The notes: generated by a model from the sequence alone, not told the origin. Positions 50,231 through 58,368 are shown, counted from the stretch's first letter. The stretch is 64,000 bases of DNA from Pseudomonas sp. (GCA_007713455.1 VMRT01000002.1:124001-188000); one strand, 5' to 3'. Translations and numbers: made by a program.

Positions 50231-50572
50231 TCAGTCGTCTCGCGTCAGTACTTCGAGCAGCTCGATCTCGAAGTGCAGATCCGAATTGGGCGGAATATGC
50301 GCGCCGACCTGGCGCTCGCCATAGCCCAGCTGCGCCGGCACGAACAGCCGGCGCTTGCCGCCGACCCGCATGCCCATCAGCCCGATGTCCCAACCCTTGA
50401 TCACCCGACCGGTGCCGATCACGCACTGAAAGGGTTTGCCGCGCTCGTAGGAGCTGTCGAACAGCGTGCCGTCGCTCAGCGTGCCGCGGTATTGGGTGGT
50501 GATCAGCGCACCCTTGACCACCGCTTTGCCATCGCCGAGCTGAATGTCTTCGACCAGCAATTCATCGTTCAT
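50231..50572 (-). CDS. FKBP-type peptidyl-prolyl cis-trans isomerase (single domain)
   Basis: 113 residues, a minimal FKBP domain without signal peptide, so cytoplasmic. Motifs are QYRGTLSDGTLFDSSYERGKPF (28-49), VIKGWDIGLMGMRVGGKRRL (57-76), LGYGERQVGAHIPPNSDLHFEIELLEV (82-108). The hydrophobic active-site residues are present (Tyr, Phe, Trp61). It is distinct from the lipoprotein FKBP at 1509. AGGAAG lies 8 nt before the ATG. Confidence 0.92.
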   Translation of the reverse strand: MNDELLVEDIQLGDGKAVVKGALITTQYRGTLSDGTLFDSSYERGKPFQCVIGTGRVIKGWDIGLMGMRVGGKRRLFVPAQLGYGERQVGAHIPPNSDLHFEIELLEVLTRDD

Positions 50573-50685
50573 TCATGCGCTTCCTGAAAGCTGAAAGAGG
50601 GGAGCGCTTTGTGGCAGGTAAATGCGCTACGGGCAAGAGACTGGTCGCTACGCCAGATTGTCGAAGCCAGTTCGTCTGCATACGT

Positions 50686-50700
50686 ATCGATTTAATCGAT
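50686..50700. promoter_or_regulatory. ATCGAT-N3-ATCGAT palindrome upstream of pirin
   Basis: Inverted repeat ATCGAT (50686-50691) and ATCGAT (50695-50700) in an AT-rich stretch, 100 bp before the pirin start. Pirin-wrbA pairs in pseudomonads are often under quinone-sensing LysR or MarR regulators; the regulator is not in the window. Confidence 0.45.
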
Positions 50701-50800
50701 GTTTATTGGCTGAAAATTGCAAACAATATTGATCTGATTGAATGGATCATCTCCCTCATTGGCCGGGTTCGTCCCGGTGCCCCGATCTGTGGAGAGCGAG

Positions 50801-51499
50801 ATGATCGAACTACGTCCATATGCCCAGCTTGGCCATGCGCAGCACGGCTGGCTGAACGCGCGTCACCACTTTTCCTTTGCTGGTTATCACGACGTCGAGC
50901 GCATGCGCTGGGGCCGCCTGCGCGTATGGAACGACGACAGCATCGCACCGCAATCGGGCTTCGAACCGCACTCGCACCGGGATATGGAAATCATCACCTA
51001 CGTCCGCCAGGGCGCCATCAGCCATGAAGACAGCCTCGGCAACCGCGGCCGTACCGTCGCTGGCGATGTGCAGGTGATGAGCGCCGGCACCGGGATCGTG
51101 CACAGCGAGTACAACCTGGAGGATGTGGAAACGCACATTTTCCAGATATGGATTCACCCGCAGCAGACCGGACTGCCGCCGGCCTGGGGCACTCGCCAGT
51201 TCCCCACCGGCGAGCGCGCCGGCGCCTTCGTCACGCTCGCCAGTGGCCTGTCCGGCGATGACGAGGCGCTGCCGATTCGTGCTGAAGCCAGGCTGGCAGC
51301 GGCTACGCTTGCAGCAGGGCAGAGCGCCGACTACGAAATTGCCGCCGGGCACCGGGTGTATCTGGTGCCGGCCAGCGGCCAGATCGAGATCAACGGACTT
51401 GCGGTCGCCGCCGGCGATGGCGTGGCCGTGCGTGATGAGACACGGCTGAGCATCAGGGCCGTGGCAGACAGCGAAGTCGTCCTGGTCGAGTCACTCTGA
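50801..51499 (+). CDS. pirin family protein
   Basis: 232 residues, bicupin fold. The start at 50801 ([29 protein letters not shown]) has GGAGAG upstream; the longer ATG at 50738 lacks conservation. The iron-binding motif is [13 protein letters not shown] (His57, His59), and the later HSEYN and HIFQIWIHP supply further ligands. Some bacterial pirins act as quercetinases or redox regulators. The quinone reductase gene wrbA follows by 83 bp. Confidence 0.9.
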   Translation: MIELRPYAQLGHAQHGWLNARHHFSFAGYHDVERMRWGRLRVWNDDSIAPQSGFEPHSHRDMEIITYVRQGAISHEDSLGNRGRTVAGDVQVMSAGTGIVHSEYNLEDVETHIFQIWIHPQQTGLPPAWGTRQFPTGERAGAFVTLASGLSGDDEALPIRAEARLAAATLAAGQSADYEIAAGHRVYLVPASGQIEINGLAVAAGDGVAVRDETRLSIRAVADSEVVLVESL

Positions 51500-51582
51500 C
51501 GGCCACCGTCGGAACGACCCGTCTAGCGCGTTATCCCATCCACAACTTCATTCAGACTCACCCACCGAAAGAGGAAAGCAAG

Positions 51583-52182
51583 ATGGCGAAGATTCTCGTG
51601 CTCTATCACTCCATGTACGGCCATATCGAAACGATGGCCAATGCCGTCGCCGAAGGCGCGCGCCGCGTGCCGGGCGTGGAGGTGACGATCAAGCGCGTGC
51701 CGGAAACCATGCCGGAAGACGCCTTCCGCAACGCCGGCGGCAAGGTCGATCAGCCAGCCGATATCGCCGATCCGAACGAGCTGCCGGACTACGACGGAAT
51801 CATCTTTGGCACCCCGACCCGCTTCGGCAACATGTCCGGGCAGATGCGCAACTTCCTCGACCGCACCGGCGGCCTGTGGGCCAAGGGCGCGCTGCACGGC
51901 AAGGTCGCCAGCGTATTCGCCTCGACCGGCACCGGCGGCGGTCAGGAGATGACCATCACCTCGACCTGGACCACCCTGGCGCACCACGGCATGGTCATCG
52001 TGCCGACCGGTTATGGCATCAGCGAGTTCTTCGACATCTCCGAAACTAACGGTGGCACGCCCTATGGCGCCACGACCATCGCCGGTGGCGACGGCTCGCG
52101 TCAGCCTTCGGAGAAGGAACTGGCCATCGCACGCTACCAGGGCGAGCACGTGGCGAAGATCACCAGCAAGCTCAAGGGCTGA
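51583..52182 (+). CDS. wrbA: NAD(P)H:quinone oxidoreductase WrbA
   Basis: Flavodoxin-like FMN enzyme that reduces quinones by two electrons, avoiding semiquinone radicals. 199 residues. The FMN phosphate loop is [16 protein letters not shown] (7-22), the isoalloxazine loops are [19 protein letters not shown] (about 77-95) and [11 protein letters not shown] (about 114). YGAT and the [16 protein letters not shown] ending are typical. GAGGAA precedes the ATG. Confidence 0.95.
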   Translation: MAKILVLYHSMYGHIETMANAVAEGARRVPGVEVTIKRVPETMPEDAFRNAGGKVDQPADIADPNELPDYDGIIFGTPTRFGNMSGQMRNFLDRTGGLWAKGALHGKVASVFASTGTGGGQEMTITSTWTTLAHHGMVIVPTGYGISEFFDISETNGGTPYGATTIAGGDGSRQPSEKELAIARYQGEHVAKITSKLKG

Positions 52183-52197
52183 CGAACGACGCAGTAC

Positions 52198-52698
52198 CTA
52201 CGCTGGGACCCGCCCGGGTCCCAGCAACAGGCCATACATCAGTTCGTCGACGAAGCCGTCGTCGCTGCTGCGCTTGTAGGCGGCACGCTGCGTGCCTTCG
52301 TAGCCGAAGCCGAAACGCTCGTAGAAAGCAATCGCCCGCGGGTTGTCCGCCTCCACCGTCAATTCCACACGACGAATGCCGCTGGCGGCCAGCTTGTCGA
52401 GGGCTTCCTGCATCATCCGCTGCGCCAGGCCGCTGCCCCTGACCTCGGGCGCGACGGCCAGGGTGCCGAGGTAGGCCACATGGGCGGCGCGGCCCAGGTG
52501 GCGCTGCACCTTATAGAAGCCCTGCACCATGCCGTCGTCTTCGAAGACATAGAAGCTGGCGCTTTCGAACAGCGGCTCGAAAACCTTGCCGAAGTGCTCG
52601 CGCGGCATGGGATCGAAGCCCAGGTAGGGCACCACGTCCGGGTGCATGTAGATGTCGTAGACCCGCTGCTGATCGGCGGGCGTGGCGAGGCGGCGCAT
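52198..52698 (-). CDS. GNAT-family N-acetyltransferase
   Basis: 166 residues from the ATG at 52698 (MRRLATPADQQRVYDIYMHPDVVPYLGFD), with CAGGAG upstream. The acetyl-CoA pyrophosphate loop is in LAVAPEVRGSGLAQRMMQ (about 80-97, RxxGxA form), and the late ELTVEADNPRAIAFYERFGFGYEGTQRAAYK is the usual motif B end. The substrate is unknown; the closest named types acetylate amino acids or protein N-termini. It is convergent with wrbA, 15 bp apart. Confidence 0.88.
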   Translation of the reverse strand: MRRLATPADQQRVYDIYMHPDVVPYLGFDPMPREHFGKVFEPLFESASFYVFEDDGMVQGFYKVQRHLGRAAHVAYLGTLAVAPEVRGSGLAQRMMQEALDKLAASGIRRVELTVEADNPRAIAFYERFGFGYEGTQRAAYKRSSDDGFVDELMYGLLLGPGRVPA

Positions 52699-52829
52699 GG
52701 GGTTCTCCTGTTGGGACGGCTCCAGCATAGCCGGGTCCTGGAAGAAACTGCGCTGCGTCAGTCATCGCTCGCCGATTGAGGTGATAATGGCCACCGCTCA
52801 TCTTCCGCCTCAGCCAAGGACATCGCCCT

Positions 52830-53369
52830 GTGGTGCTATTCGAGATCGTTCCAATCAGCCCCGAAACCTATCGCCAGCAGACCCGGCGCAGCACGCTGAT
52901 CGTCGCCGCGACCTTTGCCGTCCTCGCCATGGGCTTGTCGACCCTTGCCGTGGCGCTGTTCGGTGAGCCCGGTGGCGACAACCTGCGGCTGAACATCATT
53001 GGTGTCGTGGCCGGACTGGCGCTGACGATCGGAATCGTCAGGTGGCTGTACTGGCAGCAGCCGTGGATGGCCGCAGCGGTATACGGCTGGCAGCTCAAGC
53101 GCAGCCTGATGCGTGTGACGAACATGATGCACCAGGTCAAGGCAGGCGTAAGTGCGGGCGATCCGGACGCGATGAAGCTGCTGCGCTTCTATCACCTGGG
53201 GCTGACGCAGATGCATCGGCTCGATGGCAACTCCAGCGGCCTCAGCGATTCGGTTGCCGAGATTGATCGTCACCGCGAGGCGATGGAGGCGCGGAACATG
53301 GACACCGACCAGCCACGCCTGGAGTCGGGTTGGCTGGAGCGAGTCGGACAGATCGAGGCGAGGCGCTGA
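52830..53369 (+). CDS. DUF3087-like membrane protein
   Basis: 179 residues with a GTG start (GTGGTGCTATTC). Two transmembrane helices (about 21-43 and 54-74) are followed by a cytoplasmic helical tail with YGWQLKRSLMRVTNMMHQVKAG and LRFYHLGLTQMHRLDGNSS. The N-terminus FEIVPISPETYRQQTRRSTLIVAATFAVLAM is what I recall for DUF3087. Function is unknown. It is convergent with the cytochrome c gene of the copper locus. Confidence 0.7.
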   Translation: MVLFEIVPISPETYRQQTRRSTLIVAATFAVLAMGLSTLAVALFGEPGGDNLRLNIIGVVAGLALTIGIVRWLYWQQPWMAAAVYGWQLKRSLMRVTNMMHQVKAGVSAGDPDAMKLLRFYHLGLTQMHRLDGNSSGLSDSVAEIDRHREAMEARNMDTDQPRLESGWLERVGQIEARR

Positions 53370-53414
53370 AGCGAACGCCTTGAAGGACGATTGCGCCGTT
53401 CATGGCGCAGCGCA

Positions 53415-54116
53415 TCAATGCACGTGGCGGCTGCCGTCCGGGTGGTGGTGTACATCGGCTTGCGGTGCTGCTTCCGATTGTGCCGGCGCATGGCCGTCGT
53501 GTGCGCCCTGATGATGGTCTGCGCCTGCCGGCTGCTGATCGGCGGCAGGAGCGGGGTGCTGGCCGCTGTGATCGTGCATGTCCGATTCACCGCCACCGTG
53601 CTGGTGGCCGTCACTAGAGTCCACTAGCGTCTGGTATTCCAGCGGGGTGAGTGAGGGCAGTTGTTCGACGAAGGCGACCAGCGACCAGATGTAGCGGTCC
53701 TCCATGAACTTGCCCCACGCCGGCATGCCGGTGGACTTGAGTCCATGCTTGATGACCCAGAAAGTCGCGGCCGGGTCGTTGTCGTGGGAGTCCTCGGCAA
53801 GCGTTGGGGGCGCGGGGTAGAGGCCCTGGCTCAGTTCGGTCGGCTCGACGCCGGGCGCCAGGTGGCAACCGACGCACATGGCCGCGTAGTTGCCCGCCCC
53901 GGAACGAATCTGCTCCGCAGACCCCAGCGTCGGCACTTCGAGGTCGCGGGCGCGCACGGCCACGGCGCGTTCACGGGTGGTCTCCAGCACGGCGTGCAGT
54001 GGCGCGCTGTGCGGGGCGTCCGCGCCGACATCGATGATGCCGGAATACACCACCAGCGCGCCGCCGATTGCAACCAGCAGGGTGCTCAGTGCCAGTGTCG
54101 CCAGGACAGTCTTCAT
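53415..54116 (-). CDS. c-type cytochrome with a histidine-rich C-terminal tail (cop operon)
   Basis: 233 residues, one signal/anchor helix (5-25) and one class I haem site, CVGCH at residues 81-85, with Met131 (STGMPAWGK) as the likely sixth ligand. The last about 60 residues are rich in His, Asp and Ala (DMHDHSGQH, DHHQGAHDGHAP, VHHHPDGSRHVH) and could bind copper. It follows copB by 10 bp as the last gene of the leftward unit. I infer a periplasmic electron-transfer step linked to copper, perhaps Cu(I) oxidation; no precise family name is known to me. Confidence 0.82.
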   Translation of the reverse strand: MKTVLATLALSTLLVAIGGALVVYSGIIDVGADAPHSAPLHAVLETTRERAVAVRARDLEVPTLGSAEQIRSGAGNYAAMCVGCHLAPGVEPTELSQGLYPAPPTLAEDSHDNDPAATFWVIKHGLKSTGMPAWGKFMEDRYIWSLVAFVEQLPSLTPLEYQTLVDSSDGHQHGGGESDMHDHSGQHPAPAADQQPAGADHHQGAHDGHAPAQSEAAPQADVHHHPDGSRHVH

Positions 54117-54126
54117 ACGTGGGGCC

Positions 54127-55102
54127 TCAGAACCAGAAGCGAATACCGGCTACCAGCTTCGCCTCGCTGACGTCTTCGTCATCGGCACGCAGCAGGTCAG
54201 CGGTATTGCCGTAGGCACGGCCCCAGCTGACGCCGACATAAGGCGCGAACTGACGACTTATCTCGTAACGCAGGCGCAGACCGACACTGGCGTCGCTGAG
54301 ACCGGAACCGACGCCGCGCGCCTGGTCGTTGCGCCCGTGCAGGTTCAGCTCCGCGGTGGGCTGCAGTACCCAGCGCTGGGTCAGCAGGATGTCGTATTCA
54401 GCCTCCAGGCGCAGCGCGCTCTGGCCGCCCTCGCCAAGGAAAGCCGTGGCTTCGGTTTCCAGACCGAACAGTGGCATGCCCTGCACGCCAAAGGCGGCCC
54501 AGGTCTGTGGCGAACCAGGCTTGAAGTCCTGGCGCACGCCAGCGACGGTTTCCCACCAGGGGCCGATGGCGTGGCTCCAGAGCAGCTGCAGTTCGGCCTC
54601 CTCGGTGTGGCCATTGGTGCGCTCACCCTCGGAGCGGAAGGCGAGGCGGTCGATATCGCCGCCATACCAGCCGGAAAGGTCCCAGGCCAGCGTGCTGCCT
54701 TCATCGGCGTCCTGCCATTCCAGCTGATCGGCGAGGAACAGAAAATTGCTGCCGCCCTGGTGCATAGAATGAGGCGGCAGGTCGGGAAATGCCGCGGCGC
54801 GGTCAGCATCGCTGATCGTAGGAATTGGCGTGCGCGGCTCCTGTCCGGTGCCAACGCCGGTGACCGGAGGGGTGAGCCATTGAACTGTGATCCATGCTGC
54901 TGTGATCGCGATGATCCATGCCGCCTTGGTTCATGGGCTCATGGTTCATCTGGCTGTGATCCATCTGCCCAGGATCCATCTGGCTGTGGTCCGCTGGCGC
55001 AGCGTGCCAGGCGTGTCCGGAATGATCCATGGCCTGCTGCGCCTGGCTCGCCGTCGCAGCCAGTGCGAGGGCGATGGCGACCGGCAGTGTCTTAATGATC
55101 AT
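54127..55102 (-). pseudogene. copB: copper resistance protein B, frameshifted
   Basis: CopB is an outer-membrane beta-barrel protein of copper sequestration or export. The start at 55102 gives a signal peptide (MIIKTLPVAIALALAATASQAQQ) and a Met/His-rich region of DHSQM-type repeats. The frame then breaks: after MAHP the reading runs into RRWHRTG and a stop at 54803. The barrel part ([18 protein letters not shown]…LVAGIRFWF) continues in another frame to 54127. Removing one base from the C4 run (G4 on the forward strand, 54869-54872) restores a protein of about 324 residues. Either a real inactivation, phase variation or a base-call error. Confidence 0.85.
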
Positions 55103-55412
55103 GCGGCTTGCCTTGTTCGGCGCCCTTTGGCAGGTCCTTCTGCATCTTTCCGTTGCCCATGCTGCCGTGGTCCATGTGGTCGGAACCCATGTGCTGGTCG
55201 TGCATGTCCTGCATCTTGTCGTGGTCCATGCCCTGCATCATGTCGCCCTGCTTTTGTCCGGGCTTGGGCTGGCTGGCCTGCGGCGCGGCCTGTTCGGCTG
55301 GCGCGTTGGCGGGATGATGACCGTCGTGCTCGCTCTGCGCGTAGGCGGTGCTGAGGCTGAGCACGGTGGTCAGGCCGAAGGCGAGCAGGGCGTGCAATTT
55401 GATCGTGTTCAT
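55092..55412 (-). CDS. small Met/His-rich periplasmic copper-binding protein
   Basis: 106 residues. The start at 55412 (MNTIKLHALLAFGLTTVLSLSTAYAQS) has GGAGAAG at ideal distance; the ATG at 55427, which overlaps the copA stop, is an alternative. The signal peptide ends AYAQ. The mature part is rich in Met, His and Asp (GDMMQGMDHDKMQDMHDQHMGSDHMDHGSM), a Cu(I)/Cu(II)-binding composition, with a Pro/Gln/Ala linker. It lies between copA and copB, overlapping copB by 11 bp. A copper sponge or shuttle is inferred; I do not assign a symbol. Confidence 0.8.
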   Translation of the reverse strand: MNTIKLHALLAFGLTTVLSLSTAYAQSEHDGHHPANAPAEQAAPQASQPKPGQKQGDMMQGMDHDKMQDMHDQHMGSDHMDHGSMGNGKMQKDLPKGAEQGKPHDH

Positions 55413-55423
55413 AGGCTTCTCCG

Positions 55424-57222
55424 TCATTCTTCTACGCGGACTTCACGGAACATTCCGAGGTCCATGTGCATCAGCATGTGGCAGTGATAGGCCCAGCGCC
55501 CGAGGGCGTCGGCGGTGACGCGATAGCTGCGTTTGGAGCCCGGCGGCATGTCGATGGTGTGCTTGCGCACCTGGAAGTTGCCGTGCTCGTCCTCCAGGTC
55601 GCTCCACAGCCCGTGCAGATGGATGGGGTGGTGCATCATGGTGTCGTTGACCAGGACGAAGCGCACCCGCTCGCCATACTTCAGGCGGATTGGCTCGGCG
55701 TCGGCGAAGGGAATGCCGTCGAACGACCAGGCGAAGCGTTCCATATGGCCGGTCAGGTGCAGTTCGATGGTGCGCGTCGGCTCACGGCCGTCCGGATCGG
55801 CGAAGGTGCTGTGCAGGTCGGCATAGGTCAGCACGCGCCGGCCGTTATCGCGCAGGCCTATGCCGGGATCGTCCAGCTTGGGCACCGGCATCATGGTCTG
55901 CATGTCCACCAGCGGGTTGTCGGTTTCGCTGGCCGGATGCGTCTGCATGGCGCCGCCGGACGAGCCGTGGCCCATGGTCGCGTGGTCCATCTGGCCATTC
56001 ATCTCATTCTGATTCATCGCGCCGTGATCCATGTCGCCATGCCCGGCGTGAGGATCGTCGCTCGGCGCAGGCGCAGCAGCCTGGCCGTGGGCGGCATGAT
56101 CACCGTGGCCCATGTCCTCCATGCTCAGTTCTGGGCGCGGATCGGGCTCGGGCACCGACGCCTGCAAGCCATCGCGCACTGCCAGCGTGCCGCGGGCATA
56201 GCCGCTGCGGTCCATGGCTTGGGCGAACAGGGTATAGGCGTCCTGGCTGCCGTCCGGCTCGACGATCACGTCGAGGGTTTCCGCCACGGCCAGGCGCACT
56301 TCGTCCACCTGCACCGGTTCGACGTTCTGCCCGTCGGCGGCGACCACGGTGAGCTTGAGACCGGGGATGCGGAAGTCGAAATAACTCATCGCCGAGCCGT
56401 TGATCAGGCGCAGGCGGATGCGCTCGCCTGGCTGAAACAGGCCGGTCCAGTTGCCGTCCGGCGCCTGGCCGTTGAGCAGGTAGGTGTAGGTGGCACCGCT
56501 GATATCGGCCAGATCGGTCGGCGACATGTTCATCTTCGCCCAGGCCCAGCGCTTGCTGACGGTGTCACTCCAGCCGTTGTCGGCGACGTCATTGATGAAA
56601 TCGCCAAGCGTGCGGCGGCCCCGGTTGTAGTAGTCCGAGCGCTTCTTCAGCTTGGCCAGCACCCGTGCCGGGCTTTCGTCGGTCCAGTCGGAAAGGAACA
56701 CCACATAGTCGCGATCGTAGCTGAAAGGCTCCGGCTCCTTGGGATCGATGATCAGCGCGCCATAGACGCCCAGCTGTTCCTGAAAACCGGAGTGGCTGTG
56801 GTACCAGTAGGTGCCGCTCTGGACGACCTTGAAGCGGTATTCGTACATGCCATCCGGCGCGATGCCGGCGAAGCTGAAGCCGGTAAGCCGTCCATGTTGG
56901 CCGGCAGCAGGATGCCGTGCCAATGGATGGAGGTGTCGTGGGGCAGCCGGTTGCGCACGCGCAGGGTCACGGTGTCGCCCTCGCGCCAGCGCAACAATGG
57001 GCCGGGGATGCTGCCGTTGATGGCCATGGCAGTGCGGCGCTTGCCGGTGAAGTCCACGCTCATGGAGTCGATTGTGAGGTCGAACTCGGTGCCGCTGAGC
57101 ACCGTCGGCTGACCTGGGCTGGTCAGCGCCCAGACGGGCTGTTGCCACAGCCCGAGGCCAGCGACGGCGCCGCCGGCAGCCAGGCTTTTGACGAAGGTGC
57201 GCCGAGAACTGGTCAATTGCAT
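55424..57222 (-). pseudogene. copA: multicopper oxidase CopA, frameshifted
   Basis: CopA is a Tat-exported multicopper oxidase of periplasmic copper resistance. The start at 57222 gives the Tat signal SSRRTFVKSLAAGGAVAGLGLW, then FDLTIDSMSVDFTGKRR and the first copper motif HWHGILLPANMDG. Here the frame breaks: the next family text GFSFAGIAPDGMYEYRFKV…HSHSG is in another frame, and the first frame stops at 56752. One added G (a C at 56880-56881 on the forward strand) restores MDGLPGFSFAG and a 599-residue protein. The rest is intact, with a Met/His-rich insert (GHGDMDHGAMNQNEM) and final copper motifs HHPIHLHG and HCHMLMHMDLGMF. Confidence 0.88.
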
Positions 57223-57335
57223 GCGGGTCCTGTTCGGTCGATCGAATTGTTGGTTTGCCGCCGCGCAGGCGCGACGTTGCAACGCTTATGACAAGCACCA
57301 TAGCGCGGTGCATCTGTCAGCGACCTGAAGCGAAA

Positions 57336-57353
57336 ATTACGATTTTGTCAGCT
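57336..57353. promoter_or_regulatory. candidate CopR box upstream of copA
   Basis: ATTACGATTTTGTCAGCT, 16 of 18 bases identical to the element before copR at 58287-58304. It lies 114 bp before the copA start, between the DUF411 gene and copA. Two copies in the same locus, each before a gene expected to be CopR-controlled, are the evidence. Confidence 0.72.
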
Positions 57354-57361
57354 GGCAGCGT

Positions 57362-57384
57362 GGCCAGCCCCAATCGGGCTGGCC
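57362..57384 (-). terminator. hairpin between the DUF411 gene and copA
   Basis: Perfect 9-bp stem GGCCAGCCC/GGGCTGGCC with a 5-nt loop. It lies 47 nt after the DUF411 stop on the reverse strand and just before the copA promoter region. No T run follows, so termination is weak or factor-dependent. Confidence 0.4.
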
Positions 57385-57431
57385 CTGCCGGAGATGCCGA
57401 ACGGCATCGCGTGTCCTGATGGCAGCGCGGC

Positions 57432-57878
57432 TTAGCGAACCGGCTGCGCGCCGAGGTAGTCGCCGAGCACCAGATCGCGGCCCTTGGTGGTCAGGCCGAT
57501 CACCTGGTACTGCTGGTGCGGCTGGCCATAATCCATGCCCGGCGAGCCCGCCGGCATGCCCGGTACGGCAACACCGGCGAGATCGTCGCGCTTCTGCAGC
57601 TCATGAATCGCCGCAACCGGAACGTGGCCTTCGACGAACTTGCCGTCAATCACACCGGTGTGGCATGAGCCCAGGCGAGGCGCGACACCCAGCTTCTGCT
57701 TGACCGCCGACATGTTGCTTTCGACGTGATCGCGCACCTCGAAACCGTTGGCCTCCAGGTACTTGATCCAGTCCTTGCAGCAGCCGCAGTTGGCATCGCG
57801 GTGCACATCGATGACATCCGCGGCGTGGGCCATGCCGGACATCAGCAGAGCGGCGAGTGCGGTGAGGTAGAGTTTCAT
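57432..57878 (-). CDS. DUF411 metal-binding protein
   Basis: 148 residues from the ATG at 57878 (MKLYLTALAALLMSGMAHAADVIDV), a Sec signal ending AHAA. The DUF411 domain shows DANCGCCKDWIKYLEANGFEV, with the CGCC metal-binding cluster at residues about 45-48, GSCHTGVIDGKFVEGHVPVAAI, and late Met/His residues (MPAGSPGMDYGQPHQQY). Periplasmic copper binding or delivery is inferred. It is 20 bp after the copper-chaperone gene, likely in one unit with it, and upstream of copA. Confidence 0.87.
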   Translation of the reverse strand: MKLYLTALAALLMSGMAHAADVIDVHRDANCGCCKDWIKYLEANGFEVRDHVESNMSAVKQKLGVAPRLGSCHTGVIDGKFVEGHVPVAAIHELQKRDDLAGVAVPGMPAGSPGMDYGQPHQQYQVIGLTTKGRDLVLGDYLGAQPVR

Positions 57879-57898
57879 GGGCTTCTCCAGAGCGATGT

Positions 57899-58156
57899 TC
57901 AGTTGCAGCCGCAACCGCATCCGGTTTTGCGGGGCGTCGGGGCAGGCGAGTCGGTGGTGACCTCGGCAGGGTAACCGGCTTCGTCGAGTGCGGCGATCAG
58001 CTCCGCGCTATCGGCCGTGCCGTCTATCCGGGCGACCCCGGCGGCCAGATCGACCTCGACGCGCTCGACACCCGCCAAGGGCTGTAGTGCCGCGGTTACA
58101 TGCCGGACGCACGCGCCGCAGGTCATGCCGGATACCTTGAGTTGAATGCTGGTCAT
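57899..58156 (-). CDS. CopZ-like heavy-metal-associated domain chaperone
   Basis: 85 residues from the ATG at 58156. The HMA domain (1-68) has the metal site GMTCGACVRHV (residues 10-20) and a beta-alpha-beta-beta-alpha-beta pattern (VERVEVDLAAGVARIDG). The unusual C-terminal tail ends CGCGCN, three further cysteines that might bind a second copper. It is cytoplasmic. The promoter has a 19-bp spacer and ACCTT/AAGGT arms typical of CueR-type control, distinct from the CopR box that lies further upstream. The DUF411 gene follows. Confidence 0.87.
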   Translation of the reverse strand: MTSIQLKVSGMTCGACVRHVTAALQPLAGVERVEVDLAAGVARIDGTADSAELIAALDEAGYPAEVTTDSPAPTPRKTGCGCGCN

Positions 58157-58196
58157 GGGATGGTCCTCGGTTAGCCAGTCTGGTAGCACTGGCTTG

Positions 58197-58227
58197 ATGC
58201 TCAACCTTGACGCGATGGTAAGGTCAA
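58197..58227 (-). promoter_or_regulatory. MerR/CueR-type promoter of the CopZ-like gene
   Basis: On the reverse strand TTGACC (58227-58222) is followed by a 19-bp spacer and GAGCAT (58202-58197). The 21-bp interval 58204-58224 is bordered by ACCTT/AAGGT arms. A 19-bp spacer with such arms is the mark of MerR-family activators, CueR for copper. The promoter drives the gene starting at 58156. No cueR gene is present in the window. Confidence 0.62.
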
Positions 58228-58286
58228 GCCTCATTTTTCTGAGTACCACGCTAACCCCGGCGGCCTGACAAGAGGCTGATCGGAAG

Positions 58287-58304
58287 ATTACTTTTTTGTC
58301 AGCT
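58287..58304. promoter_or_regulatory. candidate CopR box upstream of copR
   Basis: ATTACTTTTTTGTCAGCT, 65 bp before the copR start and 130 bp before the divergent CopZ-like gene. It is nearly identical to the element at 57336-57353. It suggests autoregulation of copRS. Confidence 0.72.
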
Positions 58305-58368
58305 TCGTGGCGTCCCAGCTGCGGGCACTGCCACACTTGCGGCGTCGCCACCGAAGGAACTCGCCGCC

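Noticed and set aside
55424..57313. copA starting at 57313 in one uninterrupted frame
   Set aside because: The first about 140 residues in that frame are Arg/His-rich noise, whereas the true Tat signal and first copper motif lie in the neighbouring frame, so a frameshift is the better reading.
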